Origin: Blakeslea trispora
Taxonomy: Eukaryota; Mucoromycota; Mucoromycetes; Mucorales; Choanephoraceae
Assembly (NCBI GenBank): GCA_025331445.1
Contig: JAIWNE010000117.1
Location: 40,344-104,343 of the forward strand
DNA: 64,000 nucleotides
Reading direction: 5' to 3'
Shown: positions 23,401 to 34,303 of the stretch, one piece after another
Position numbering within the stretch: the first letter of the stretch is position 1
Layout of the letters: every line of letters begins with the position of its first letter
Notes under the pieces: generated by a model
Told to the model about the DNA's origin: nothing
Seen by the model: the letters and a program-made list of their open reading frames with translations, nothing else
Databases searched by the model: none
Made by a program: the position numbers and the translations under genes

Positions 23401-23475
23401 CAAGTGGCAATTGTCCTTGACCACCTAAGCAACACTCATGTGGTTGTCCAGATAGAGCCAAAACTTATTGCTTAG
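20435..23475 (+). CDS. TNP2-type CACTA transposase fused to accessory domain (element B), one frameshift
   Basis: Cut-and-paste transposase. Exon 1 (20435-20571) starts MSASSAAQNS with LCNCLQC. Two small acidic exons follow (about 20631-20702, 20761-20821), then the main exon from about 20886. Blocks: ESFRFPKSIATFDSWCHS, YASCITCHAIHSYD, LKSFFMRNGFVDNIRQWKS, LLLTLNCDWFQAYKDSYS, INGPKEPKIFEMNHYLRPL, SLCMMDLPAQRKVAG, NACMKCKKQFKG, LELPYFDPIRHVGIDIMHDL. The frame breaks near 21868 (an out-of-frame TAA follows AAGGGA) and resumes at once in the next frame, so a single indel or sequence error separates the halves. Residues after about 22830 (FCLSDFHTMWTGSEPAYGYE onward) align with the separate accessory proteins of A and C: a natural fusion. 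It ends at EPKLIA. Confidence 0.85.
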
Positions 23476-23859
23476 TTTAATCTTTTCTTGTCTCTCTTCT
23501 TGCCTCTCTTTTCTCTCCTTTTTTTTTCTCTCTTTTTTGTTCTTTTTTCTCTCTCTCTTTTTTTTATATTTTTTTTTATAGATTTCTTTTTATTAATTTT
23601 TTTTTATTTAAATAAATTTTCCTTTCTCTTCTTCAATATTTAAATCATATCAGCGAACCCCTGTTTCCTTACTTTTGCTAAGTTAGGCTTAATGCGTATG
23701 AATCTTTAGCTTTGGTACTCAGAACTATAACAAAAGCAGCGATCTCACGTAACAGAGGTAAGTAAGGAGTGTACATGTCAACGTCAGGCTTATTTTAATA
23801 CAAATGTTTATTAATAGCAAAAAAAAAGAGAAAAAACAAAAGCAAAGAAAAGACGAAAT

Positions 23860-24912
23860 CTACTCATTCAAAGCCCAACGAGGAAGAGGGCGAAGAAGCT
23901 CTTCGGACAGAGTTGCTTCAACGTTTCTACGACGACGAGTAGCACGCACATGCTTCTTTTTGCTTCTTCTGTCCGCATCGTCCAAGCGAGAGAAAAAACT
24001 GTTCAACTAGAAGCACTGTCGTTATTACGCTTGAACAGAACAAACAAATTAACAACTTACCTTGTCAGAACGCCAGGAAGGAACCAACACACGAAAGAGC
24101 TCGCCGAACTCTCCATCTGCTTCATCTTCTTCGTCAGACATATAAGCCCTCTCAAGAACAGCATTGCATTCCTCAATGCTGCCAATGTCGCGAGACAGAG
24201 AAACCGAGTCTTTCGCAAAGCAAGCTCTGCGAGCCATTAGTTTCTTTCAAGGGAAAGGTAAGTCATCATTAAAAGTAGTATGTTCTGTTTTTACTTACTC
24301 TATCAACTCGCTTACGCTTGCGTTCCTTGAGCGATACCAATTCTCGAGACGCAGGGCTAGAGACACCTCTTTTTTCATTCGCTCTGGATACGTTGAATTG
24401 GTTTCTTATCTTTTCCTCCAAGCACTTTATAACCTTCTTGGAGAGTTCTTCGTGCTCGGAGTAACCAGCAACAGCCTTCATCTCTGCAATCGCATTTTCA
24501 AGGATAGCCCAGAATACTGGCTGGTTTCTTCCAGACTTTTTCAAAGAATGATCCAGAGCAAATTCAACACCAATCCGCTTGGCGGTTTCAAGCGCATTTT
24601 TGACAGCTTTCTATTAAACGATGTGCGAGTGTAAGTATTAAAATTATCTTTTTGCAATTATGTTCAACTTACAAGCAACACAGGGTTTCTACCACTGAGA
24701 GGTCTTTTAGTAGCATTGCCATTAGCACTACTAGCGCCAGATCGACCAAAAGCAGACTCGAGAAATCTAACACGCTCCAAGAGATCATCAACGCGCCCAT
24801 CAGGCTGAGCGACAGGAACAGGCTGAGCAGCAGGACGGGTAAGAGCGCGGGCAGGAGTGCGAGCAGGAGTGCGAGGGGTAGAGGCAGCTACTTGAGGGAT
24901 TTGGCGGTTCAT
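23860..24912 (-). CDS. CACTA partner (TnpA-like) protein of element B, apparently intact
   Basis: Four exons with GT-AG introns. Exon 1 from ATG at 24912: a Pro/Ala/Thr/Arg-rich start, then VDDLLERVRFLESAFG, a short coiled coil. Exon 2 (about 24602-24299): VFWAILENAIAEMKAVAGYS and KCLEEKIRNQFNVSRANEKR, then a basic tail. Exon 3 (about 24246-24061): SIEECNAVLERAYMSDEEDE and VLVPSWRSDK. Exon 4 (24010-23860): LNSFFSRLDDADRRSKKKH, an Arg-rich stretch and LLRPLPRWALNE, stop TAG. I saw no frame break. It is convergent with the transposase. The order matches the partner genes of A and C. The inferred function is recognition of the subterminal repeats and help to the transposase. Confidence 0.7.
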
Positions 24913-26204
24913 TTTGTTTAAAAATAATAATAAAAAAACACTGTACCTTGAAAAAAGCTTATTTTTATAGCTTGCAGCCTATTTTGATCAATTTGTGGAT
25001 CTGTATGGCTCCCAAAATGGAAGTTCGTTCCTAATTTAAAATTGACGATATTTTTTCATATATTTTAGCATCTTTTTTGTTGTTGTTGCTTTTTCTTTTA
25101 TTTTTCTTTTAATCTTTTTTCTTTTTTTAAACAAATAGTAAGTTTCTATTTATTTGATTGAGTAAAGGCTAACAAAAGTTCTTTAGTTAACAAATGGTTT
25201 CAATGTAATAATTTGTATTGCATCTAACTGCTAGAGGTAATGATTAGCGTACATGTTGTTTTATAAACTAATCTTTTTGTGTTATAAAAGCCCTTTGACC
25301 TGAGTCTCTCTGCCTCTGCCTCTGTCTCTCGTTTTTTCTTGATTGAAATGGTTTACAGGTAATCAAAAGATAGTATGATGTCAAACAACTGTCCTGACGA
25401 TTATCTCTTGGATACTCTACCTGGCCTTTCTTATAAGTCTCAGGCATCAGTCTCTTCTTTTTGAACTGTAAGTTGTTAAATGAACACTTAAAGAATTTAA
25501 AAACTCATAATCTGTTTATAGATCCTTTTAAGGAAGACTTCGTTTTAGTTTGGCTGTATGCTCTTATTCTTATAGTATTCTTTACTGATTTAATGTAAGT
25601 TACTCATCACTTTCGTTTTTCTTTCAGTTTTATTAATCGCTTTATTACTTTAGCACTCGTATGTGGGCTCCTTGTTTACTCTGTTCCGCCATTGTTTCTG
25701 TCTGTTTATAGCCCTTGGATTCTACCCCGTTATCGTTGTCTCTCGTCAGTTGTTTATATGGTTTCTACCTGTACTGGTAGCAAAATTACAGCTTGCTTTT
25801 GCCAGTGTTCTAGCCTCCCCAGCCATTTCCGCTAGGCTTTTGAGGGCTTTTTCTGCCAAATATTCTGCCTATCCCTGTAATCGATGCCTACCATTTTCCC
25901 TAATTATTTGACCTGATTCCCCTAGCATTTCCCCCCATAATATAGCTATTATTTTCAATAGAAAAAAGTTTTTTCAATAAAAAAAAGCCACTTTTTTAAG
26001 CCTCTAATCCTGTATATCTGTCTAATATAGTCCAATCATAAAGAAGTATATTTGTGTAAAGAAGTCTATTTCATCCAATGATAAACGTACATCTAAATAA
26101 AATGTCAAATTTAAAGCCAATCAAACAAAGGGAATTGATGTAAAATGATCATAAATGACCAATTGAACAAAATGATTTCAAGAAATGAACCAATCGCGAA
26201 GCTA
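24913..26204 (+). other. Right arm of element B, splice-signal-rich, no clear gene
   Basis: Upstream of the partner gene. It contains plus-strand donors and acceptors (GTAAGTTGTT at about 25468 with TTTATAG at 25521; GTAAGTTACT at about 25595 with TACTTTAG) around short hydrophobic open stretches such as LWLYALILIVFFTDL. The frame at 25663-25911 is hydrophobic and without recognised domain. 25920-26080 is the block shared with D and E. Confidence 0.4.
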
Positions 26205-26430
26205 CAACCAATGCAATGGACAAGATGTTTGTTACAAAATTAATGCAAATGGACAAGGTATCCATTATGTTTGTCCAATAAACGCATTTGGATTGCTCGT
26301 CCATTGCACTCGTCCATTGCAGCAATAGGACTGTGCGACCATTTCACTGCAATGGACAACTTGGCGTTGTACAAATACAGCTTGTCCATTGCAAAAATTT
26401 AATGCAATGGACGACCAATTAGGTGTAGTG
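26205..26430. repeat. Right subterminal repeats of element B
   Basis: About six copies of the TGCAATGGAC core in both orientations within 225 bp, ending in the inverted terminus GGTGTAGTG. Confidence 0.75.
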
Positions 26431-26434
26431 AGTG

Positions 26435-27331
26435 CACTACGAAAAATTAACTTTGGAGGCCCTAAACTTGTGTTTTAAAACACAAGTTTAAGGGGTTGTT
26501 AAAGGGGTCCTTTTTGCAGTAAATTATTAACTCGCTCAAAAATGGTCAGAATGCGCTGAAACTTGGACAAAGTATATCTCTAACTGTCTGCAATACATCC
26601 ATGTAAAAAAAGCGAAGTCTCTTCTTCCAACATGTACCATCTTTTAGCTTTTCAATTTCTACATTCAATGACTTTAAGAAAAAAGATTAAATAAAAAATT
26701 TAAAGTGATTCAAGTTCCGCATTTTAGCACTGCCTGAATTCCTCACTGCTAAAAGTTGCTCACAGCAAATTATTTCTAGTGATTTGATTGGTCAAGATAG
26801 TTTATTTTTTCTTCAAAGCCAAGAGAAATTATCAAGTATACTAAAGTTGTTTGTGCATGTTGCAATGGTGCACATGAGAAACTAGAAACGGCCCAATAGC
26901 TATTGCAGATTGGTTTTCAACTTTTAGAAAAGAGCTGTTATAAGTTTTTTTGTTAAAACTGTCTGGTTTGAGTTCGTCATCTTGCTTTAAAAGTATAAAA
27001 CAAATACATGACTTAAAAGTGTAGATTGCTAGTTGTTGTTGCTCATGAGGAGAAAGATGTGTTGAAATGTCAAGTTTAAGCGTTGGTTCGAAGTAAAGGA
27101 AGGGTATTTGTTAGAAGTTGAGCTATTTTTATTGTTTTAAAAAATTAAGCTTGAGATTTATGGAAAGAAAATTAATAAAAATAAAAAAAAGTAGTAAAGC
27201 GCTGGCTCCATTTTAACATATAAGTGAACAAGCAAGTTGAAATCAGCTTACACCTCCTGCGTAGTCTTAATAGGTTGCTTGTTGCAAATGTGCGTTTGCA
27301 GAGAGTTTATTTAAAAAAAAGTTTTAAAAAA
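26435..27331. other. Left arm of element C
   Basis: It holds the hairpin CCTAAACTTGTGTTTTAAAA / CACAAGTTTAAGG at 26461-26495. The rest is AT-rich without a gene. Confidence 0.5.
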
Positions 27332-28066
27332 TTAGGCTAACCTTCTTGTTAGCGGATAGGCAGTGAATAAATGTTTGATTTCACTATGACGAATATGTAT
27401 GGGCAAATACAGTTTGTGAACGGGCAAAATGCTGCGAAAGCTTTTACGCTCGTATTCTTTGCGGAAAGGCCTAATTCTCTCAGTCGTGCCTGTTTCAACA
27501 TTGTCTATATTGATTCGCGGGTTCTTGTACCAACTGACAAAGGCAAAACAGTGTTTGGTCGAAAAGATCTCACCGTTTTCATGATAATCAGTCTCATGAA
27601 GGAAAAAATACTCTATGATTCCTGCGCGCAGGTGCTCTTCATCTCCAGTATCTCGTACTCCTTCTAGATCATCAGTCTCGATGTTATTAGCACGGTAGGC
27701 ATAAATGTGTGCTCCTTCATCTCGTCCGGTCAAGCGAGATCTGTATTCGTGGCCAAGTACTTGCATTTTTTTTATTTTTTGCACCTTGTTGGTCACAATA
27801 AGGGGCGTCTCGTACTGGAAGTTATAATAGGCCTGTAGACACTCGAAGTCCTCTTGACTCAGCCTGTTGGGTTCTCTTTTTGCAAAAGAAACCAAGATAT
27901 GGCCATTCTCATTCAACTGTTCGTGACCCATAGGATCTCCGTCTTTTTCAGAGAGTTTCCAAATGTCTTCTCTGTGAAGAGAGCTATCTGATCCAAATGA
28001 CACAAGTTCCATATTGCTGCCTGGTTCGTGAAGACTGTCTGCGATTTGTTGGGCTGTTTGGTACAT
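27332..28066 (-). CDS. CACTA accessory protein of element C
   Basis: An intact 244-residue frame, homologous to the accessory protein of A and to the C-terminal domain of the B transposase. Matching blocks: KDGDPMGHEQLNENG, CLQAYYNFQYETPLI, KKMQVLGHEYRSRLTGRDEG, LRAGIIEYFFLHETDYHENG, HCFAFVSWYKNP and SILPVHKLYLPIHI. It lies downstream of the transposase on the same strand, about 360 bp from its last conserved block, like the A copy. No signal peptide, membrane segment or known catalytic motif. Function unknown; the link to the transposase comes from the fusion in B. Confidence 0.75.
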   Translation of the reverse strand: MYQTAQQIADSLHEPGSNMELVSFGSDSSLHREDIWKLSEKDGDPMGHEQLNENGHILVSFAKREPNRLSQEDFECLQAYYNFQYETPLIVTNKVQKIKKMQVLGHEYRSRLTGRDEGAHIYAYRANNIETDDLEGVRDTGDEEHLRAGIIEYFFLHETDYHENGEIFSTKHCFAFVSWYKNPRINIDNVETGTTERIRPFRKEYERKSFRSILPVHKLYLPIHIRHSEIKHLFTAYPLTRRLA

Positions 28067-28429
28067 GACGTTTTGTATAATTTAAATGTTATGAAGAATT
28101 AATAAAAAAAAAGTAGAAACCTTTTTTTTTATTTAAAAAATTAATTTCAATCCAGCTCTATTTTTTTTTCTTTCAATTTTTTTTCTTTCAAACATATTAT
28201 TAGCAGCGATATATACACTTGGACGCGACTATCGACAGTGATCAGTTACAAGATAATGCTTTGTATACCGTAGTGCTCAAAGTTATAAGTTAGACGACAT
28301 ACTCGGATAATACGCTTTGTAAAGTAATTAAGTGAGATTGAAAGCAATAAACCAAGTTTTTTTTTATTCAATAATATATATAATATCAATTTCTAACTAT
28401 TATATACTACAAAAAAAAGAATCTATAGG

Positions 28430-30925
28430 TCAGTGGAAGAAAAAAGAGAAAAAGATGCGGAGAGAGAGAAACAAAAAGAGAAAGCAAGTGGATAAGAGAA
28501 AAGCGCCAAAAGAGTTGTCAACTTTAACTTTCGTAATGAGCAACCGAGTCAGAATCGTTAGCGAAAACGATCGATTGCATTTTATCCATAAATGTTTTTT
28601 CAAATCCTGGCTGATGGTTGGAATTGATCTGTTTGATGAGTAGTTGTTTCTTTCAAAGCCAAACCCCAGAAGCAAGATATTGGTCCAAACTTGTAGATAC
28701 ATTCACGAAGATGCAACATGAAATGGAAGTTTGGTGGAACAGATTTGGGGCCATATCGTTGTTCGAAACCCCGAGCAAAAGCAAGCAGATGGTTATGAGC
28801 AACCTCGACGTCAGTCTTCTTTATTGAATGATTATCAAGCAACCTAAGAGCATCAATCAAATGCATAATCAAGGCGTGTTCAGCGTCAGTGAGCAAAGGA
28901 GGACGAAGAACACCTTCGGCCATGGTAGTAATGAAGTGCTTGTATTCAGCAGCCTTGACATATGACATTCCATCTTTAGTGATCTTGTTAGCCATAGGAG
29001 CACACGAGGCACTCTGGTTGTATATGAACTTTTTCTGCATGACTTTTTTAACAAGTAACAAAGCATTTGTAGGCAACATGGTTTCGAGAGTTTTCTTAAC
29101 AACACCAAGGTAGAGGACATGCATCGGTTCGATGGCAATGATGTTGTAAGAGTAGTAGGGTAACTCGAAGAGAATTGAGTAGCGGACGCCACTGTTCTTC
29201 TCCAAGTCACTTCGCTCTTTAGCTGTTCTAGCATTTTTCCATTCCGTTGAGCTATCCTTGGTTTCTTGTAACGTTCTTGGCTCCCATTGATCGCAATTCC
29301 AATGACAGTAGTTGCGGTTGTTGGCAGGACCTTCAAATCTAGGGAAGAACGTTTTGCAGAGATGGCACCCATAGCCACTGTTAAAAGACATGCTGGCAGC
29401 AAGTTTCTTGGTAGCAGGTAGATCCGAGCTGACAGAGTACAAGCATGCTCTAACTTTGTGGTATTGAACAGTACCATCTTGCATCACCATTTTCATCACT
29501 ACACCTTCCAGCAATACCTTCAGGTCGTTGACCATAGGGGCAAGGTAGTTGTTGCTTGCTGTAAGGGGTGGCTCCTTGGGACCAGGGATAACACCAACAA
29601 GTATCATGTTCTGCTTAAGATCTCGGCCGGACTGCTTTGGTAGGTTGTGGATGGTGAGGTAAATACAGCCGACACTATGACTGGACTTGAAGGGACTGAA
29701 CCAGTCAACATTAAGAGAAAGCAGAAGGTTGTAGTCTGACTGTAGAACGAAAGGAGTCTCAGAGGGGGTAGCCTTGAAGTCGTAGAAACCAGTCGCATCA
29801 TACAGATCAGATAGATACCTGTTGGCTTGCTCGCGGGACTTCCATGACTTGACTTGTTCTGCGAAGCCTCGTCTCAAGAAGAACTTCTTGAGTGTTGTAG
29901 GAATTGAACAGTATGAATACTCCAATTGAGGAACAGGCTTTGCATTGGAGGAGGTGCGGTTGTAATCATACACGAGACCTTCGCAGAATTCGCCGGAACT
30001 GGTGGGCTTGTATCCAACATTTCGTAAGGGTTGATTGCAAGTCATATCCTCTTGGGTAGGTTCGCTGATTATATTGGACAGGTGGTAACAGGAAGGACAA
30101 ACAGCGTAGTGAGTGATGCCACGCTCACTAAATACCTCAAGAAGATTACGGTCACGAAAGGTTGCCATGCTTTTGGGAAAACGGAACTCATCGCCGTGGA
30201 GTTGTAGTAGCTGGTTCAACGTTTTCATCACTGTTTCGGTTTGCTTGTTTGGGAGGTTGTTGTTGTGAAGATAAGATACCAGAGACGAGGCAATCTTTGA
30301 AAAGTCGGTTTGTGGGATTTTATCGGCTAAGTAGGCAACAAGATGAATACTGTTAATTTGCTAATTCAACAATCATATAGTTCTACTTACAATAAGGGAC
30401 ATATCCAGGCAAGATGTTCTGGTTTTCAGCATTCAGTGCTTCAGGGGCATCGTCATCATCATCATTAACGTCAATGTCCATCACATCAGTAGCATCGTCA
30501 CATAAAAGGTCTTCGAGAGAACTGTAGTCCATTGGACTACCTTCATCATCTCCAACGGCTTGTACGATGTTGTCTAAAAGCAAGTTAGATAGAGCTCAAA
30601 GTTACAAATGCAAAGTATTCAACATATTACCTTCATTGCCCAGAGTGGCGGTTGTGTCAACTGCTATGCGACGATAGGCAGGAGCGGTAGCACTGGCATT
30701 TTTACCGTCTAAAACAAAAAATCAGTTATTTAGAATCAATTGCTATGAATTGAACTTCTTATACTTACTAGGTGTCTCTCTCCAAATGCGATACTTCATG
30801 CCTTCGTACTTGCTACGTCTTTTGTGAGACTTGTGGGTAGAATGAGCCACGTAGCGTTTTTCCTTTGGAACACTCTTGCATAGATCGCAGTGACAGTAAA
30901 AGAGCTTTGCAGGACGAGCACACAT
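28430..30925 (-). CDS. TNP2-type CACTA transposase of element C, frameshift near the C-terminus
   Basis: Exon 1 (30925 to about 30772) encodes LFYCHCDLCKSVPKEKRYVA, the CxCxxC N-terminus, and a basic HKSHKRRSKY stretch. Two short exons follow (about 30709-30633; about 30575-30391, very acidic with VNDDDDDAPEAL). The main exon starts at about 30361. It has DEFRFPKSMATFRDR, YAVCPSCYHLSN, KKFFLRRGFAEQVKSWKS, LLLSLNVDWFSPFKSSHS, VGVIPGPKEPP, GCHLCKTFFPRFEGP, RNYCHWNCDQW and LFELPYYSYNIIAIEPMHVL. Near 28690 the frame shifts: the block GPISCFWG is followed out of frame by FERNNYSSNRS, the counterpart of FERNNMFVKR in A. The shifted frame stops at 28430. Only the extreme C-terminus is affected, so activity cannot be excluded but is doubtful. 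Confidence 0.85.
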
Positions 30926-31243
30926 TTTAGGTAAGATTTTTTTAAAATAATGAAGAACAACCTTATAGTATTCTTTTCTCTGACCTTTTTATACCTTTTT
31001 TTTTATTTTAGGAACCATGCTTGCTCTATTACAGATCGAATAGATCAAACAGCATACTATTCGTTCCTTATTCAATGGCAAGTGAAAAGGTCTGTTAAAG
31101 TATAGCCATCTGTCATTTAAAAATCGAGACTAGCTATTTTTTTTTTATTTTCTTTTAGGAATAAGCAGCCTTTTGGTTTTTGGTAATACTAACTATTTTT
31201 TATTAACTAGCTAAATTCAAAGAAACATAAACAAAAGAAAGAC

Positions 31244-32381
31244 TTATAGAAGCCCATGGTCTATAGCCCATGCAGGTAGCTCTTGCAATTTCTTGACCTT
31301 TTTAATATGCACGACTTTAGTGACGCGAGAACCTGTGCGAGTAGGCTGAAAACTACTGTTCATCCTCTGGTTGTCATTGATGCGAAGAACGTCCAGTTTG
31401 TCAATGAAGTCAGTGCACTACATGACCATATCAGTTAAGGATAACATTCTATGAACTATTTGCTATTCTATCTTTAACTTACTTTTTGTTTTCTATAATG
31501 GGGCACTTTTTTGGATCTAAAGACTAGGCCTTGTTCATCATATTCGTCTTCCTGGTCAGAAATCATCTCCGTTATCAAGACTTGCTGACATTCAGTATGA
31601 GAGCCGTAGATGTTAAGCAGCTCCTCCTTATGACTCTCATAGACATCCTTTCTTCTGGACAAAATCTACATCGACAATACAAACATTCCGTTAGACAAAA
31701 GACTATCTTATACATCTCATATAAGCTTAGCATACCAGTGATTTGCGACATCTAAACAATCCTTGCCGACTTAATGCCTCTTGATCGTTTGCAGACAGAG
31801 CTGCTTTGGCGTTTCTGGCCTTTTGATAGTTGTATTGGTTTGACAACAATCTTTTAATGAACTTTGTAGCTTCGCTACTAGGCCAAACATATCCTCGCAT
31901 AAGCTCACGGTAGGCTCCGTCGGTCAAGGTCTTGCTGACTATTTGCCTGACATATTCGCCATTTGTCTCACCTGTCATGAGTTTCTCTTCCACATCCCAA
32001 GTAGAGGTACCCATCACAGTTATTTGGTGATTAAAGACCATGCTCTGGAATGATGGTTAGAAGGCAAATTGTCAAATATGATGCATTAATACTTACACGA
32101 ACTTGTTCCAACTCCATTTTGGATCCAGGAAAGCTAAAGTTTGTTTCCTTTGTTGACTTATTGTTGAGCTTGACCTTGAGCTCTTCATGCTCAACTGACA
32201 AGTGGTTGAGCTGGACCTGTTGCTCCCCAAATGATCTTCTCATTTCTTCAAGGTCTTTTACTGTTTCCTCAAGCTTGCGCTCCAATGCAGAGGTGGTTGA
32301 TCGTGGAGTAGGAGGTCGACGAGAAGAACTGGTACCAACGGTAGGGATTGATCTGTTGTTGTTGTTAGCAGTGTAAGACAT
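31244..32381 (-). CDS. CACTA partner (TnpA-like) protein of element C, apparently intact
   Basis: Four exons: 32381-32097, 32044-31736, 31665-31483 and 31417-31244, with GTAAGT or GTATGC donors. Exon 1 has a Ser/Thr/Pro/Asn-rich start, then a coiled coil (LERKLEETVKDLEEMRRSF and onward). Exon 2: STWDVEEKLMTGETNGEYVR and YVWPSSEATKFIKRLLSNQY, a helical block shared with A. Exon 3: HTECQQVLITEMISDQEDEY and KVPHYRKQK. Exon 4: TDFIDKLDVLRINDNQR, then KLQELPAWAIDHGLL and TAA. Here the gene lies upstream of the transposase on the same strand, unlike A and B where it is convergent. The probable role is DNA-binding partner of the transposase. Confidence 0.7.
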
Positions 32382-33475
32382 CTTGATATTATTCAGTTAT
32401 AATTAGAACGGATAGTGTAAGTAAAGCTAGCATCTTGAGAGTCTTTTATACTTGCAAAATTTGGTATTCTAACTTTGATTTAGGTGATACAACTGGAGTA
32501 CAAATAGCAAAAAAAAAACCAATTAAATTTCAAACAAGTCGTCGTTTCCTTATCTTTCTCTTTTTCTCTCTTTTTCGACACTTATTAATGGTTCGCAGTA
32601 AGTATTCTTTTACTAAAAGAAAAGTAATCATAATATTAATAGTAATCAGTATATTTGGTATAGTAATATCAAACAACAAGCTAGTCTTGTTTATCGCTAT
32701 GTTGGGTTAAAGGGTAAGCACTAGCACTTCTGTTTGTACTAGTTTATTAATACATTTTTTGTAGTTTCAGGTGCTTATTTGGCTTGAAGATCTCTACAAA
32801 GGAATGAGAACGTCTATTACTGTTGTTCTGTAAGTTAATAACCATATATGCTTATATTGTTACTAGTTTTAAACTAAACTTGCTTATTAGATATTCTATC
32901 TTGCAGGTTCGTTGCGAGTACTCAACCCTTTTAAAAACAAGGTATAGTTTTTATTATTTGTATAATTTACTAGTTTTAACAAGTAATTTTATTATTTCAT
33001 TATTATAGCTACTTGCTCTCTATCTCTACTTTTTCCGCAGTGCGTCTATCTTTTTACGTCTGAAATAAAGGAGCAGCATATACTGGTCCAAATGATAGGT
33101 GCAAAGGTAAGTGCAATATGTAGACGCTTTACTACCCATGGGAAAGTTGCGTATGAGAACCTAGTACATCCAATATCAAACAAGCCAATGATACGAAAGG
33201 ATAAGCAAACGTTTTCCGTATTCTATTTTTACCAAATATCAAATATAAACAAAAAAAAATACACTAGCCAATTATGAAAAGCAATATATACCAAATAAAG
33301 AACACATCTTTAAAATATAATCAAATGAAAAAGCAGTATTATTGAAAATGAGTGTAATAATGTAACCTGAAGAGCCTATAAGAATCTAAAACGCAAATAC
33401 CAAAGGTCATTTTAAGCCAATGATGGAGAGCACGTATTGATGAAAAGAGCGAATAGGATCAAAGGATTGCCATGA
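32382..33475 (+). other. Right arm of element C, splice-signal-rich, no clear gene
   Basis: It reads away from the partner gene. Candidate donor/acceptor pairs include GTAAGTATTC (32597), GTAAGCACTA (32714) to TTTTTTGTAG (32763), GTAAGTTAAT (32830) to TTGCAG, GTATAGTTTT (32941) to TTATTATAG, and GTAAGTGCAA (33108). One exon reads VLIWLEDLYKGMRTSITVVL. The last exon before the donor at 33108 (CATATACTGGT...GGTGCAAAG) resembles that of A before its GTAAGTGCAAG. Decayed gene or non-coding transcript. Confidence 0.4.
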
Positions 33476-33838
33476 AATATATGATGAAGAGGTCTTAAAC
33501 TTGTGTTTTTCACCTGCTTTAAGAAACACAAGTTTGACGCAGGATTAGGGCTTAAATCAGAAATGCAAGTTTAATGCCATGTTTGTCACCTAATTCAACT
33601 TCACAAGTTTGATACCATGTTTGTAACCTAAATCAACAATAAAAATTTAATGCCAAGTTGAGGCCTTAAACTTGTGTTTTTTTTTGCCCGCTTAAAAAAC
33701 ACAAGTTTAGCGCAGATATAGGGCTTAAACAAGTTACATTTGTTAAATACTAGGTGTGTCACCTAATTCAACTTCACAATTTTAGCGCAGATTCAGGCCC
33801 TATATCTGCGCTAAACTTGTGTTTTTTTTTCTGTAGTG
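33476..33838. repeat. Right subterminal hairpin repeats of element C
   Basis: Repeated pairs of CTTAAACTTGTGTTTTT and AAACACAAGTTT(A/G)(G/A)CGCAG at 33490-33545, 33655-33720 and 33800-33830. Each pair can fold as a hairpin with a short loop. The same unit is at the left end (26461-26495). Confidence 0.75.
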
Positions 33839-33949
33839 GTGATAAAGGACTTCACACAAGGATAACAATAATGTTGTTACCTCTTTTAATCATCAGTAGA
33901 TGAAAGATGATTTTTATTAAAATGAATTTGATTATTTCTCTTAATCTTG

Positions 33950-34171
33950 TTATTCAGAGTCCGATCCAAATTTATTCGATCTACTTAGTCTTGTGGATTG
34001 TTCACCTTCCATTGTTTTTCTTCTTTTGATGTTTCGCTTAACTTGAGTGTTTGGCTTGAATACTTTCTTTTTGGACTTATTCCAACTTCTTACAAACTGA
34101 GGGGCTTCACCTAGAAAACTGTCTACATGTCTATTACTTGGCCCGGCAAAATCTAAAATTAGTCGGTTCAA
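33950..34171 (-). pseudogene. Paralogous C-terminal fragment of the gene split by A and D
   Basis: The frame reads HVDSFLGEAPQFVRSWNKSK, then KVFKPNTQVKRNIKRRK and an acidic/serine end. It shares PQF(L/V)R.WN..KK..FKP and a basic tail with 17996-18124. The upstream part is missing. It starts about 110 bp past the right end of element C. Family unknown; truncated. Confidence 0.45.
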
Positions 34172-34303
34172 TAGATGCTAACATGAAAATATACCGGGTC
34201 ACGTGACCGTCGGAGTTTCAACCAAAACCTTCCTAATTTGGACTTTAAACTCCGCTGTTGACAAAGGTCCTTTTAGCCCATATCCAAAAGAGGTTACCAC
34301 CCA

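Larger units (their letters stand above)
18337..26430 (+). mobile_element. CACTA-like element B (autonomous-type)
   Basis: The left end is CACTACACCTAATGGTTGTC; the right end is GACGACCAATTAGGTGTAGTG, ending at 26430. They form a good inverted repeat (CACTACACCTAAT.G). Subterminal TGCAATGGACAAG motifs are abundant at both ends. Flanks are GGC on the left and AGT on the right, so no target duplication is visible. It encodes a transposase fused to the accessory domain (20435-23475) and an apparently intact partner gene (23860-24912, minus). It is the best-preserved transposase-bearing CACTA copy in the window. Confidence 0.9.
26435..33838 (-). mobile_element. CACTA-like element C (autonomous-type)
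   Basis: The left end is CACTACGAAAAATTAAC; the right end is GTTTTTTTTTCTGTAGTG. GTG on both sides (26432-26434 and 33839-33841) is a perfect 3-bp target duplication. It starts only four bases after element B. All three genes lie on the minus strand: partner (31244-32381), transposase (28430-30925) and accessory (27332-28066). Subterminal repeats are AAACTTGTGTTTT paired with its inverse AAAACACAAGTTT. Confidence 0.92.
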
